From Planctomycetaceae bacterium UBA4732 (GTDB taxonomy: Bacteria; Planctomycetota; Planctomycetia; Gemmatales; Gemmataceae): 20,882 bases of DNA. Below, in pieces: positions 1 through 7,154 of the stretch. Within the stretch, counting starts at the first letter, position 1. Each line of letters opens with the position of its first letter. The notes beneath the pieces were generated by a model. That model saw nothing but the letters and a program-made list of their open reading frames with translations, was not told the origin of the DNA and ran no database searches. The DNA lies in assembly GCA_002404095.1 (NCBI GenBank), contig DHJA01000145.1:1-20882 (forward strand). The letters run 5' to 3'. The position numbers and the translations under genes were made by a program.

Positions 1-52
1 TTGATGAAAACCTTTGCTGAGACAATAGTTATCACTTAACGAACGGTATTGC

Positions 53-116
53 GTTTAGCCGCGACCCGAAAGGGGAGCGCGTGCGAAGAGCGCTCGCCTT
101 TGGGTCGCGGCTAAAC
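53..116. repeat. Long palindrome, family A copy 1, at 3' end of TPR gene
   Basis: Inverted repeat with outer arms GTTTAGCCGCGACCC and GGGTCGCGGCTAAAC. The stem continues inward to about 27 bp with one bulged G and one mismatch. It starts 2 bp beyond the stop codon of the TPR gene. A second copy with the same outer arms lies at 16595-16657, also right after stop codons. The shape fits a mobile REP-like or terminator-like element. There is no clear T tract, so its role in termination is inferred. Bases 1-52 to its left hold nothing recognisable. Confidence 0.85.
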
Positions 117-118
117 AT

Positions 119-1609
119 TTATTTCGGCGCGTTCGCTCCGTCGAGCTTCGTCTGCCATTCGTCGAGCAGTCGGCCGATTTCGCGATAAGAGAAGTCGATG
201 TTGGCCAGTTCATGGCCCACGTCCACGGCATGCGCCAGGTCGCCGGCTTCGGCGCAGCCTTGCGCTAAGACGAATAAGATTTCCTTCTTATTAGCCGACT
301 CGACCGTGGGCAGCAGGCGTAAGGCCTCCTCGAAGTTGCGCTGGGCGAGACGCCAGTTGTTGCGGGCCTTGAAGCAATGGCCCAATTGCGTCAGCGACTG
401 CCAGCGCCAACGAGGGTCGCCGCGCGCCGCCTGCAATTCCTGAATCGCCTCATCGACCTGCCCGCCGCGCAGCAGACGTACACCCGCTTCGTAACGGTGG
501 CTCATCTCTGTCGGAAAGCGCTCGGCCTTGCGTCGGTGCAGTTCCAGCTCGCGGGTGTTGATCTCTTTCCGAAGACGGATGCGGAGCTTGCGAAGCTCCT
601 CGTCGTCCGGTTTGTCCTTGAATCGTTCCTCCGCGACGGCCATATTCTGGCGGAATGGTTCAATTTCGAGGTCCGCTAACTCCGTCGTTAGCTCGAAGGC
701 GTTGCCGGTCGGCCCCAAACCCTCTTGCAACACGGCGCGGGCCTGTTCGAGGTCGTTATGCCGACGGTAGACGGCCGCCAGTTGCACATACAGACCGGCG
801 TTAGTGAGATCGGCCTGGAGCTTCGCGCGGATCGGGGCGGCCTCGCGGCCGGGACGGTCGCCAGGGGCCGCGGCGCCTTCCGCCTTGGCGGCGGCCGTGC
901 CGACGCGATACTCCTTGGACTTGGACTGGACCTGATCGGTAGGCGGATCAGCGGCGCCGTTTGGCTTGGGGACGGCCGACGCTTCGGCGACCGCCCCGTC
1001 GTAGTTGCCTCGTGCGATGGTTTCGTTGACGGCCAAGTCCTTGAGCTTACGGCCGGCTTCTTGGTCGGCGGGCTTGGCCTTGCGCACGAGGTTCCACAGA
1101 GCGATGGCCTGCATGAAGTTGCCGCGTTTTTCATAGAGACGGGCAAGGGCGCGGTTGAGGGCGGCGCTGGCCTGCGTCTTCTGTCGCGCTTGTTCCAGCA
1201 GCCACACCGCCAGGTCGAGTTGCCCCAACCCGTCGGCGGCGACCGCCATGTCCATCTGGGCGCCTACGTCCCACGGGTCGCTCACCAGCACGCGCTCGCC
1301 GTACTCCAAGACGCCGAGATAGTCGCGGGTTTGCAGGGCCGTCTTGGCGCGCGCTTTGGCCGGCCAGGTGGTGAGCCAAGCCAGCATGGCGCCGCGAAGG
1401 TTGTTCTTGTACTTGGCTTTTTCGGTGCGGCGCAGCGTTTGACGGTAGATAAGGTTGCCCGGATCGAGCTTGCAACAGCTCAACAGCAGGCGGATGCCAT
1501 AGTCGTAGTTGCCGGTGGCGACGGACTGGTTGGCGTGCTCGAATTGACTGACCGCGACCCGACGGCGTTCCGGGGTCAACGGCGGCAAAATGCTGGTAGG
1601 GGTGGCCAT
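119..1609 (-). CDS. Tetratricopeptide-repeat (TPR) protein
   Basis: A 496-residue protein without a signal peptide or membrane segment, so probably cytoplasmic. TPR-like helical pairs can be seen near residues 20-60, 95-195 (motifs such as ALARLYEKRGNFMQAIALW), 270-300 (YVQLAAVYRRHNDLEQARAVL) and 375-470 (LTQLGHCFKARNNWRLAQRNFEEAL). A low-complexity Ala/Lys/Pro linker sits at about 213-258, and a charged helical stretch that may be coiled coil at about 320-365. TPR proteins are scaffolds for protein-protein contacts, and the partner here is unknown. It lies 79 bp downstream of the ECF sigma gene on the same strand, so co-transcription is plausible. The start ATG is preceded by GGGA. No enzymatic motif is seen. 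Confidence 0.85.
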   Translation of the reverse strand: MATPTSILPPLTPERRRVAVSQFEHANQSVATGNYDYGIRLLLSCCKLDPGNLIYRQTLRRTEKAKYKNNLRGAMLAWLTTWPAKARAKTALQTRDYLGVLEYGERVLVSDPWDVGAQMDMAVAADGLGQLDLAVWLLEQARQKTQASAALNRALARLYEKRGNFMQAIALWNLVRKAKPADQEAGRKLKDLAVNETIARGNYDGAVAEASAVPKPNGAADPPTDQVQSKSKEYRVGTAAAKAEGAAAPGDRPGREAAPIRAKLQADLTNAGLYVQLAAVYRRHNDLEQARAVLQEGLGPTGNAFELTTELADLEIEPFRQNMAVAEERFKDKPDDEELRKLRIRLRKEINTRELELHRRKAERFPTEMSHRYEAGVRLLRGGQVDEAIQELQAARGDPRWRWQSLTQLGHCFKARNNWRLAQRNFEEALRLLPTVESANKKEILFVLAQGCAEAGDLAHAVDVGHELANIDFSYREIGRLLDEWQTKLDGANAPK

Positions 1610-1688
1610 AGGCTTCCCAGGGGGCGTCGGCGCCCTTGCGTCCTTTGTACGTCCTTTGGGAATAGCCTACCAAAGGGGCGCGGCCGGG

Positions 1689-2297
1689 TCAAACGGCGCT
1701 TTCCTCAAAATAGGGCGCGAGCGCGCCTCGCATCAACTGGCGGGCGCGATGCAGCCGGCTCTTAACGGCCGAGAGACTGAGACGCATTGCCTCCGCAATG
1801 TCCGCGTTGGGCTGGCCGTCCACGTCGGACAGGAGAAAGACCTTGCGGTAGACTTCTGGCAGCGCCGCGATGGCGCGTTCGATCTGTCGTCGCCGCTCAC
1901 GCGCCAACACCTGGGCGTCGGGGCCGAGCGTCCGGTTGCGGCCGGAGTCTTCGGCCGCCCCCTCTTCAACGAAGGCGTCGAAAGGCGCGTCGGCGCGGCG
2001 TTCTTCACGCACGGCCCGTTTGCGTCGGTGCGACAGCGCGGCGTTGACCGTAACGCGATGCAGCCAGGTGGGAAAGGCCGAATCGCCGCGGAAAGTGGGC
2101 AACTTGCGCACGACCTGAAGCAGAACGTCCTGCGTCACGTCTTCGGCGTCCACATCGCTGCGGACCATGCGTCGGGCCATATTGTAGACGCGCGGCGCGT
2201 AGTCGTAGTACACTTGCTCCGCGGACAGCGGGAAAGGGGAAAGATTCTCCTGCGGGCCGGGCGTGGCGCCGGGTCCGTTGCGTAGGTGCGTGTCCAT
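1689..2297 (-). CDS. ECF-type RNA polymerase sigma-70 family sigma factor
   Basis: A 202-residue protein with the two domains of extracytoplasmic-function sigma factors. Region 2 lies at about residues 28-95, including AEDVTQDVLLQVVRKLPTFR and the WLHRVTVNAALSHRRKR segment that corresponds to -10 recognition. Region 4 lies at about 138-192, with ALPEVYRKVFLLSDVDG and the helix-turn-helix AEAMRLSLSAVKSRLHRAR. The linker between them is Asp/Glu/Arg-rich. It would direct core polymerase to a specific promoter set. No anti-sigma factor with a zinc-binding or membrane domain is adjacent. The next gene downstream is the TPR protein. The ATG start follows a GAGGGG stretch. Family assignment is secure, target genes are not visible. 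Confidence 0.93.
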   Translation of the reverse strand: MDTHLRNGPGATPGPQENLSPFPLSAEQVYYDYAPRVYNMARRMVRSDVDAEDVTQDVLLQVVRKLPTFRGDSAFPTWLHRVTVNAALSHRRKRAVREERRADAPFDAFVEEGAAEDSGRNRTLGPDAQVLARERRRQIERAIAALPEVYRKVFLLSDVDGQPNADIAEAMRLSLSAVKSRLHRARQLMRGALAPYFEESAV

Positions 2298-2360
2298 TAT
2301 TCCAACCCCTCACGAGGAGGGTCTACCGCCTTTTCTTTTCATTTTGTCAAACTCTTACGA

Positions 2361-2374
2361 TACGCGCGCGCGCG
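2361..2374. repeat. Alternating CG tract upstream of ECF sigma gene
   Basis: A TA followed by (CG)6, a 14-bp alternating pyrimidine-purine run. It lies in the 181-bp stretch between the MeaB-like gene and the ECF sigma gene. Such tracts can adopt left-handed Z-DNA under negative supercoiling. Any role here is conjecture. Confidence 0.6.
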
Positions 2375-2396
2375 GCGAAAGACAAGGGATTTTTCA

Positions 2397-2482
2397 GTAG
2401 CGTCTCGTTTGTCCCATAAGTCTCATAAGTCCCATAAGTCCTATAGGACGTATAGGACGTATAGGACGAACGGAGACGCTAC
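2397..2482. repeat. Palindromic array of 9-nt units (CATAAGTCC / TATAGGACG)
   Basis: Outer arms GTAGCGTCTC and GAGACGCTAC enclose a 9-nt periodic array. Three units of type GTCCCATAA (one reads GTCTCATAA) run into a perfect 12-bp central palindrome GTCCTATAGGAC (2438-2449), followed by two GTATAGGAC units. The left side has one unit more than the right, so the whole can fold into a long imperfect hairpin. The right arm contains the stop codon of the MeaB-like gene (TAG on the minus strand at 2479-2481). The element therefore both forms the end of that gene and may act as its terminator. It is unrelated in sequence to the three other palindrome families in the window. Confidence 0.85.
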
Positions 2483-3249
2483 CGATTTTTCTCAGCAGAA
2501 CGAGTCGCATCAGATCGCCCGCGCCGCAACGGCCGCGCCGCGATCGCCGACCACAAGGCTTCGACGCCCGCTCCTGTCCGCGCGCTGACGCGCAGGACCG
2601 GGGCGGCCGCACCTGCGGAAAGGGCCAGCGTCGCCAGAACCTGAGCCTCCACGCGCTCCGCTCCCGGCATGTCCGCCTTATGGACCACGACCACATCCGC
2701 GACTTCGAGCAACCCCGCCTTTTCCCATTGCAAATCGTCGCCCGTTTCCGGCTGCAACAGCAGCACCAGCACGTCCACAAGGGCGTGGACGGCCGTGTCC
2801 CCTTGGCCGGCGCCGACCGTCTCGACGAGAACCACGTCAAAGCCGAAGGATTCGCAGAGATAGATGAGGGGGCCAAGTCGTTCCGCCACGGCGCCGCGAC
2901 CGCCGGCGGCGGCGAGGCTGCGGATGAACACGCCGTCATCGTCGGGGCGTGCCGGCATCCGAAAACGGTCGCCAAGTAGGGCGCCGCCCGTCAACGGACT
3001 TTGCGGATCGCAAGCCAGCACACATACGGTCAAGCCATGCAGCCGCGCCTGTTCGACGAGCTTGCCCGCCAGCGTACTCTTGCCCACGCCGCCGCCGCCC
3101 GTCAGCGCGACCACGCGCGCCGGTTTAGCCGGCGCGCCGATGCCGTGAAGTATGTCGTCAACGCGCTCGCCGTGCGCGACTAGGCTGAGGAGGCGAGCCA
3201 GGGCGTTGCGGTCGCGGCGCTGAAAGCGCTGGAGCAACTCGTCAAGCAT
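2479..3249 (-). CDS. meaB: MeaB/ArgK-type P-loop GTPase (mutase chaperone), short form
   Basis: A 256-residue G3E/SIMIBI-class GTPase. It has a Walker [10 protein letters not shown] at residues 51-59, [18 protein letters not shown] at 81-98 (family signature), a Walker B/switch [14 protein letters not shown] at 138-151 and a base-recognition motif HKAD at 190-193. MeaB proteins guard and reload B12 into methylmalonyl-CoA mutase. The start ATG at 3249 overlaps the stop of the upstream cobalamin-binding gene by 8 nt, which fixes the start and argues for coupled translation. MeaB proteins are usually about 320-330 residues. Here the C-terminal dimerisation region of roughly 60 residues is missing, and the stop codon falls inside a palindromic array. 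It may be a natural short form or a truncation. GTPase identity is sure, full function is not. Confidence 0.88.
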   Translation of the reverse strand: MLDELLQRFQRRDRNALARLLSLVAHGERVDDILHGIGAPAKPARVVALTGGGGVGKSTLAGKLVEQARLHGLTVCVLACDPQSPLTGGALLGDRFRMPARPDDDGVFIRSLAAAGGRGAVAERLGPLIYLCESFGFDVVLVETVGAGQGDTAVHALVDVLVLLLQPETGDDLQWEKAGLLEVADVVVVHKADMPGAERVEAQVLATLALSAGAAAPVLRVSARTGAGVEALWSAIAARPLRRGRSDATRSAEKNR

Positions 3250-3652
3250 GGTCCGGCCTCCGCGGTAGCCGGAGGAAAGCGACGATGTCCGGCAAAGGCG
3301 TACCAGGGCCGAAGACATGGGCGACGCCCAGGGCGAGAAGTTTGGGCGCATCGGCGTCGGGGATGATGCCGCCGATGAGGACGCCGACGTGATCGAGCTT
3401 GGCCTCGCGCAGCAGTTCGAGGACGCGCGGCGCAAGAGTCATGTGGGCGCCGCTAAGGATACTGAGGCCGAGCCAGTCGGCGTCCTCATCGGCGACGGCG
3501 CGGACGACGGCTTCCGGCGTCTGCCACAGGCCGGCGTAGATGACGTGCATTCCGGCGTCTCGCAGGGCGCGGGCGACCACCTTTATGCCGCGGTCGTGAC
3601 CGTCGAGGCCGACCTTGGCGAGGACGATGCGGATAGGAGGCGGCTCGGTCAT
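3242..3652 (-). CDS. Cobalamin-binding domain protein, methylmalonyl-CoA mutase small-subunit type
   Basis: A 136-residue stand-alone B12-binding Rossmann domain. It shows the base-off/His-on signature DGHDRG (residues 17-22, with Asp17, the cobalt-ligand His19 and Gly22), the SxL motif in LSILSG (64-66) and the GG of IGGIIP (94-95). The opening [20 protein letters not shown] is typical of the C-terminal domain of acyl-CoA mutases. In split enzymes this domain is a separate polypeptide that pairs with a catalytic TIM-barrel subunit. That subunit is not in this window. A GAGG ribosome-binding site sits 5 nt before the ATG. It overlaps the MeaB-like gene and lies 38 bp after the DUF433 gene, giving a probable three-gene operon. 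The exact mutase (methylmalonyl-, isobutyryl- or another acyl-CoA) cannot be told from this domain. Confidence 0.9.
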   Translation of the reverse strand: MTEPPPIRIVLAKVGLDGHDRGIKVVARALRDAGMHVIYAGLWQTPEAVVRAVADEDADWLGLSILSGAHMTLAPRVLELLREAKLDHVGVLIGGIIPDADAPKLLALGVAHVFGPGTPLPDIVAFLRLPRRPDHA

Positions 3653-3690
3653 GTTGCCTCATCTATAAAAAGTGTCGTCGAGGTAGATTT

Positions 3691-4002
3691 TCATGTGAGC
3701 GGCGGTGCGTCCGGAGGTTTCGGAGAAGGATGAATGGCCTCATCCGCGAGTATGTTGGCCAACTCTCGGTCGCGGTCCTGGCGAAGCAGCGGCTCGTTGT
3801 GCTCACAGTAATGGATGGCTTCGAGGATCATTTCGAGCGGCAGATCATAGTCCGCGGCCACCTCTTCCGGCGTGCGCGGCTCAATGCCCACGGTCTGGCG
3901 ATAGAGGACTTCGGCGCGGAGCCTCCGGCCCTTGGTAAACAATTGCCGGTAGGCGGAACCGGGTCGCGGTTCCAGGTATTGATAGCCGTTCTGCCCAGTC
4001 AT
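3691..4002 (-). CDS. DUF433-family protein (antitoxin-like)
   Basis: A 103-residue protein. Residues about 15-75 match the DUF433 pattern: GRRLRAEVLYRQTVG, then PRTPEEVAADYDLPLEMILEAIHYCEHN. The second part is a helix-turn-helix-like segment. DUF433 proteins often pair with a DUF5615 PIN-like toxin and are treated as putative antitoxins or DNA-binding regulators. No such toxin gene is adjacent here. Instead the gene heads the unit with the cobalamin-binding protein and the MeaB-like GTPase. An excellent AGGAGG (4009-4014, minus strand) lies 6 nt before the ATG and supports this start. A regulatory role for the mutase genes would be inference only. Confidence 0.8.
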   Translation of the reverse strand: MTGQNGYQYLEPRPGSAYRQLFTKGRRLRAEVLYRQTVGIEPRTPEEVAADYDLPLEMILEAIHYCEHNEPLLRQDRDRELANILADEAIHPSPKPPDAPPLT

Positions 4003-4008
4003 GGGACG

Positions 4009-4014
4009 CCTCCT
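4009..4014 (-). promoter_or_regulatory. Strong Shine-Dalgarno of DUF433 gene
   Basis: Full AGGAGG on the minus strand, 6 nt from the ATG at 4002. It is the strongest ribosome-binding site I found in the window, and it fixes the start of the DUF433 gene. Confidence 0.8.
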
Positions 4015-4069
4015 AGAGTACGGCGCGGCCCTCGGCCGGTCGCCCTTTAGTGTGGAAATCTCCTTGAGT

Positions 4070-4098
4070 ATTTTACCACCAAACCGCGTCTGCTTCAG
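4070..4098 (-). promoter_or_regulatory. Possible promoter of DUF433-B12-MeaB unit
   Basis: On the minus strand, TAAAAT (4070-4075) is a 5/6 match to a -10 box. CTGAAG (4093-4098) is a weak 3/6 match to a -35 box at 17-nt spacing. It lies about 70 bp upstream of the DUF433 start, in the 221-bp divergent intergenic region. Support is modest. Confidence 0.3.
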
Positions 4099-4160
4099 CG
4101 CGAAATCGCCGCGCCGCTCGAACGACGCCGTCTCTGGTGGCGGCCTTCTCCTAATGAGGC

Positions 4161-4166
4161 TACAAT
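4161..4166 (+). promoter_or_regulatory. Possible -10 box upstream of nucleotidyltransferase gene
   Basis: TACAAT (5/6 to TATAAT) in the context GGCTACAAT, 57 bp before the ATG at 4224. A closely similar GCTGCTACAAT precedes the MCE gene at 12179-12187. No convincing -35 is seen at 16-18 nt. Confidence 0.35.
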
Positions 4167-4223
4167 CTCTGCGGGACGAGCGAATCGAATGGGATGTTGA
4201 AGTATCGTTAAAGGGCGTGAAAC

Positions 4224-4967
4224 ATGGCGGGACTGAGCGACACTTCGCCGGAGGCCGAGCGCGTGCTGCTAGGAGTTCTGCGCAGAATGCCTTTTGAGCG
4301 AAGATGGCGGCAGATCGGAGAGATTTATGATCTCGCTAAATGCCTGCGCGCGATGGGGCAGGCAAAGGGCAAGGAGTCTACCGTGAATCCACCTAATGAG
4401 AATCTCCAGGTTTTGCAAGAGGTTATCACCGCCCTTTCGAGTCTGGCAATCCCTTATGCTCTTGGGGGTTCCTTGGCCAGCTGTCTCTTCGGCCAGATGC
4501 GTACCACTCTGGACGCGGATTTGTCGGTGGAGCCATTCCCCGGCAAGGAGGCGGCCTTATGCGCCTGTTTCGGGGAAGATTATTATATTAGTCAGGAATG
4601 CGTCAAAGACGCGATACGCCGGCGATCTTCCTTCAACATCATTCACCTGACCAGCGGTTTCAAGGTGGACTGTTTTATTCGGAAGGACCGGCCGTTCGAC
4701 CAATCGGCTATGGCGCGCCGGCGCTCGTACCCCTGGCCGGGGCAAATGGGTTTGACTCTCCAATGCGTCACCCCCGAGGATGTCGTTTTGTTCAAACTGG
4801 AGTGGTATCGTCTAGGCGACGAGGCTTCTGAACGACAATGGCGCGACATAATCGGCGTCCTCCAGGTACAGGCCGACAAACTCGACGACGCCTATCTCGA
4901 CCACTGGGCCGCCGACCTTGGCGTGACGGACCTGCTCGGCCGCGCCCGCCAGGACGCCAACGGATGA
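4224..4967 (+). CDS. Nucleotidyltransferase-fold protein with N-terminal extension
   Basis: A 247-residue protein in two parts. Residues 1-53 form a small helical segment (SDTSPEAERVLLGVLRRMP). Residues 54-247 resemble the nucleotidyltransferase fold. There GGSLASCLFG (81-90) is the substrate-loop motif, Asp97 and Asp99 in TTLDADLSVE are the DxD pair, and Asp149 in KVDC is a likely third carboxylate. This resembles AbiEii/MNT-like stand-alone nucleotidyltransferases, whose known members include toxins and tRNA- or protein-modifying enzymes. The substrate here is unknown. A second start with a better ribosome-binding site exists in frame at 4383. The stop overlaps the ATG of the transporter gene (ATGA, 4964-4967). 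Fold assignment is moderate. I cannot name a specific family for the N-terminal part. Confidence 0.75.
   Translation: MAGLSDTSPEAERVLLGVLRRMPFERRWRQIGEIYDLAKCLRAMGQAKGKESTVNPPNENLQVLQEVITALSSLAIPYALGGSLASCLFGQMRTTLDADLSVEPFPGKEAALCACFGEDYYISQECVKDAIRRRSSFNIIHLTSGFKVDCFIRKDRPFDQSAMARRRSYPWPGQMGLTLQCVTPEDVVLFKLEWYRLGDEASERQWRDIIGVLQVQADKLDDAYLDHWAADLGVTDLLGRARQDANG
4371..4385 (+). promoter_or_regulatory. Internal ribosome-binding site and GTG start inside the nucleotidyltransferase gene
   Basis: AAGGAG (4371-4376) lies 6 nt before an in-frame GTG (4383-4385). That GTG begins exactly where the nucleotidyltransferase-like part starts (residue 54 of the long form). Translation from it would give a 194-residue protein. 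The site is stronger than anything in front of the ATG at 4224. The gene may make two products, or the short one may be the main one. Confidence 0.6.
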
Positions 4968-5887
4968 AGGCATCGCTTCCTGAATCGGTTCCCGAGTCCA
5001 TCTCCCTCGTGCACGGCCGAATGTGCATCGTGCTGGCCGCACTGCTTTGGAGTACCAGCGGCGCTTTCACGAAACTCCTCACCCAACCGACCGGCTTCGG
5101 CCTCGATCAACCCGTTATTGATCCTTTACAGATCGCTTTTGGCCGAGCCTTGTTCGCCGGTCTTGCGCTCCTGCCCCTTTTGCGGCGCGCGGACCTGTCG
5201 TTCCGTTCGGCCATGCTCGGCACGGCCATTTGCTTCGCGGCCATGAATGCCCTTTATGTGACCGCAATGTCTATCGGCTCCGCCGCCAACGCCGTATTCC
5301 TCCAATACACCGCGCCAATGTGGCTGGCCCTGGTGAGCATCTTTTGGCTGAAGGAGCCGGCCGACCGGCGCACGCTGTTCGCGCTGGCCGCAAGCATGAT
5401 CGGCGTTGCCGTCATCGTCGTCGGCGGTTGGGGCGACAGTGACAAGCTCGTCGCGGCCGGCATTGCCGTTGGCAGCGGCGTCGCTTACGCAGGCGTCCTC
5501 ATCGGCTTGCGCGTGCTGCGCGCGTCGTCTTCGCGCTGGTTGACGATCTTCAATCACTTATTTGCCGCCTTCGCCTTGGCGCCTTCGCTGTTCCTCTTCT
5601 GGAGGGTGACGCCTTCGCCGGGCCAACTGCTTACGCTGTTCCTGTTCGGCTCGGTGCAGATGGCACTGCCCTACTGGCTGGTGGCGCGTGGCTTGCGCCG
5701 CGTCACCTCGCAAGAGGCGGGAATGCTCACCCTGCTGGAACCGTTGTTCAATCCTCTCTGGGCGTTTCTCGTCTACCCCCAGCAGAGCGAAACCCCATCC
5801 TTTTACACGCTGATCGGCGGCGCCTGCATCCTGGCCGCTCTGGTGTGGCGCTACTGGCCGGCCGGCCGAACCGCGGTTGCGAGTTGA
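4964..5887 (+). CDS. EamA/DMT-superfamily transporter
   Basis: A 307-residue integral membrane protein with about ten hydrophobic segments in two EamA-like halves of five (starting at IVLAALLWSTSGAFTKLL and at AAGIAVGSGVAYAGVLIGL). Family signatures are LLWSTSGAFTK near residue 28, the MWLALVSIFWLKEP motif near 120-133, and TLLEPLFNPLWAFLVY near 265-280. DMT transporters move small metabolites, often amino acids or drugs, across the inner membrane, usually as exporters. The substrate is unknown. The ATG at 4964 overlaps the stop of the nucleotidyltransferase gene (ATGA), which rules out the longer in-frame extension upstream. Coupled translation is likely. Confidence 0.9.
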   Translation: MKASLPESVPESISLVHGRMCIVLAALLWSTSGAFTKLLTQPTGFGLDQPVIDPLQIAFGRALFAGLALLPLLRRADLSFRSAMLGTAICFAAMNALYVTAMSIGSAANAVFLQYTAPMWLALVSIFWLKEPADRRTLFALAASMIGVAVIVVGGWGDSDKLVAAGIAVGSGVAYAGVLIGLRVLRASSSRWLTIFNHLFAAFALAPSLFLFWRVTPSPGQLLTLFLFGSVQMALPYWLVARGLRRVTSQEAGMLTLLEPLFNPLWAFLVYPQQSETPSFYTLIGGACILAALVWRYWPAGRTAVAS

Positions 5888-5946
5888 CATCCGCGCGCGA
5901 CAATGGTTTGCTGGTCAGGACTCGCCCATCTTCGTGGACGCCAGCC

Positions 5947-7152
5947 ATGCAAACTTTGCTAACCGAGACTCCCACCTACGAGAAGCCGGCCCGGCTCACG
6001 TCGCTCGACGCCTACCGCGGCTTCATCATGTTGGCGATGGCGTCGGGCGGCTTCACGCTGGCGAAGGTGGCCGAACACTTTCCCGACAGTCGCGTCTGGG
6101 CATTCGTTGGCTATCACACCGATCACGTCGCCTGGGTCGGCTGCGGCTTTTGGGATCTCATCCAGCCGGCGTTCATGTTCATGGCCGGCGTCGCCATTCC
6201 GTATTCCTACGCCAGCCGTAAGAACAAGGGCGAGTCCGACGGCCTGATTTTGTTCCACGTCGCCGTCCGCTGCTTGGTGCTGGTCCTTTTGGGCATTTTC
6301 CTCTCTTCCAATGGCGGCGCCAGGCCGGAACACCTCCTCGTCAACGTGCTAACGCAAATCGGCCTCGGCTATTTCTTCGTCTATCTGTTTCGCGGGCGCG
6401 GCCTGATCGTTCAATTAGCGGCAACGGCTTTCGTTCTCGTCGGCTATTGGCTCTGGTTCGCTTTGTATCCATTGCCGCCGGCCGCCTTTGATTACCAATC
6501 GGTCGGCCTGAAGGATGGGCCGTACCTGTCGGGTTTCTGCGCCCGTTGGGAGATGAACACCAACGCGGCGGCGCATTTCGACCGTTGGCTGCTCAATCTG
6601 CTTCCCGCCTATCGGGACAAGCCATTCGTCTTCAATCCGGGCGGCTACCCGACGCTGAATTTCATACCGTCGATGGCGACAATGTTGTTTGGCCTGATGG
6701 CGGGCGAACTGCTGCGCGGCCGCAAGAGCGGCCGGGCGAAACTTGCATGGCTGGTCGCGGCCGGATTGATCTGCTTGGCGCTTGGTCTGCTGGCGGGAAG
6801 GACGGTATGCCCGATCGTGAAGAAAATCTGGACGCCGTCGTGGGCGGTCTACAGCGCCGGCTGGACGTTTTGGATGCTGGCGGCGTTTTACGCCGTGTGC
6901 GATCTGAAGGGATGGAAAAGATGGTCTTTCTTCCTCACCGTGGTGGGCATGAACTCGATTGCGATGTATTGCATGTCGCAGCTGCTCAAGCCGGCCATCC
7001 GCGGTACGTTTCACAATCTGATAGGTGAATGGTGGTTCATGCAATGGATCGACCCGATTTATCTGCCGGTGGTGCAGTATTGCGTCGTCCTAACGGTACT
7101 ATGGCTGGCATGTTACTGGATGTATCGTCGCGGCATTTTCGTGCGGATCTAA
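5947..7152 (+). CDS. HGSNAT-like (DUF5009/DUF1624) membrane acyltransferase-family protein
   Basis: A 401-residue polytopic membrane protein. RLTSLDAYRGFIML (residues 16-29) and the conserved WDLIQPAFMFMAGVAIPYS (69-87), with His58 and His60 in the preceding loop, are hallmarks of the heparan-alpha-glucosaminide N-acetyltransferase-like family. About ten hydrophobic stretches follow. Human HGSNAT carries an acetyl group across the membrane onto a glucosamine end. Bacterial members are thought to acylate sugars or envelope glycans, but the substrate here is unknown. The start ATG is 59 bp after the transporter's stop on the same strand. The following kinase gene is convergent, with 2 bp between the two stop codons. 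Confidence 0.87.
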   Translation: MQTLLTETPTYEKPARLTSLDAYRGFIMLAMASGGFTLAKVAEHFPDSRVWAFVGYHTDHVAWVGCGFWDLIQPAFMFMAGVAIPYSYASRKNKGESDGLILFHVAVRCLVLVLLGIFLSSNGGARPEHLLVNVLTQIGLGYFFVYLFRGRGLIVQLAATAFVLVGYWLWFALYPLPPAAFDYQSVGLKDGPYLSGFCARWEMNTNAAAHFDRWLLNLLPAYRDKPFVFNPGGYPTLNFIPSMATMLFGLMAGELLRGRKSGRAKLAWLVAAGLICLALGLLAGRTVCPIVKKIWTPSWAVYSAGWTFWMLAAFYAVCDLKGWKRWSFFLTVVGMNSIAMYCMSQLLKPAIRGTFHNLIGEWWFMQWIDPIYLPVVQYCVVLTVLWLACYWMYRRGIFVRI

Positions 7153-7154
7153 AG

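Noticed and set aside
1653..1676. 7-bp inverted repeat CCTTTGG/CCAAAGG between the ECF and TPR genes as a terminator
   Set aside because: Short, AT-poor and without a T tract. It is not strong enough to break a possible ECF-TPR operon.
725..1765. Long plus-strand frame (346 codons) opposite the TPR gene
   Set aside because: Low-complexity Gly/Arg/Val composition typical of GC-rich antisense frames, while the minus-strand frame has clear TPR motifs.
2345..2350. Perfect TTGACA on the minus strand upstream of the ECF sigma gene
   Set aside because: No acceptable -10 lies 16-18 nt downstream (GGTAGA at 17 nt), so I do not call a promoter.
2394..2975. Minus-strand frame through the 9-nt array giving RPIRPIRPIG and GLMGLMRLMG
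   Set aside because: The peptide repeats come from the DNA array, and the frame overlaps the MeaB-like gene in the wrong phase.
4001..4297. Plus-strand 98-codon frame in the divergent intergenic region
   Set aside because: No ribosome-binding site, no domain, and it overlaps the nucleotidyltransferase gene in another frame.
4838..4963. 42-codon N-terminal extension of the DMT transporter
   Set aside because: Arg/Pro-rich antisense-like composition inside the nucleotidyltransferase gene. The ATGA overlap start at 4964 is better.
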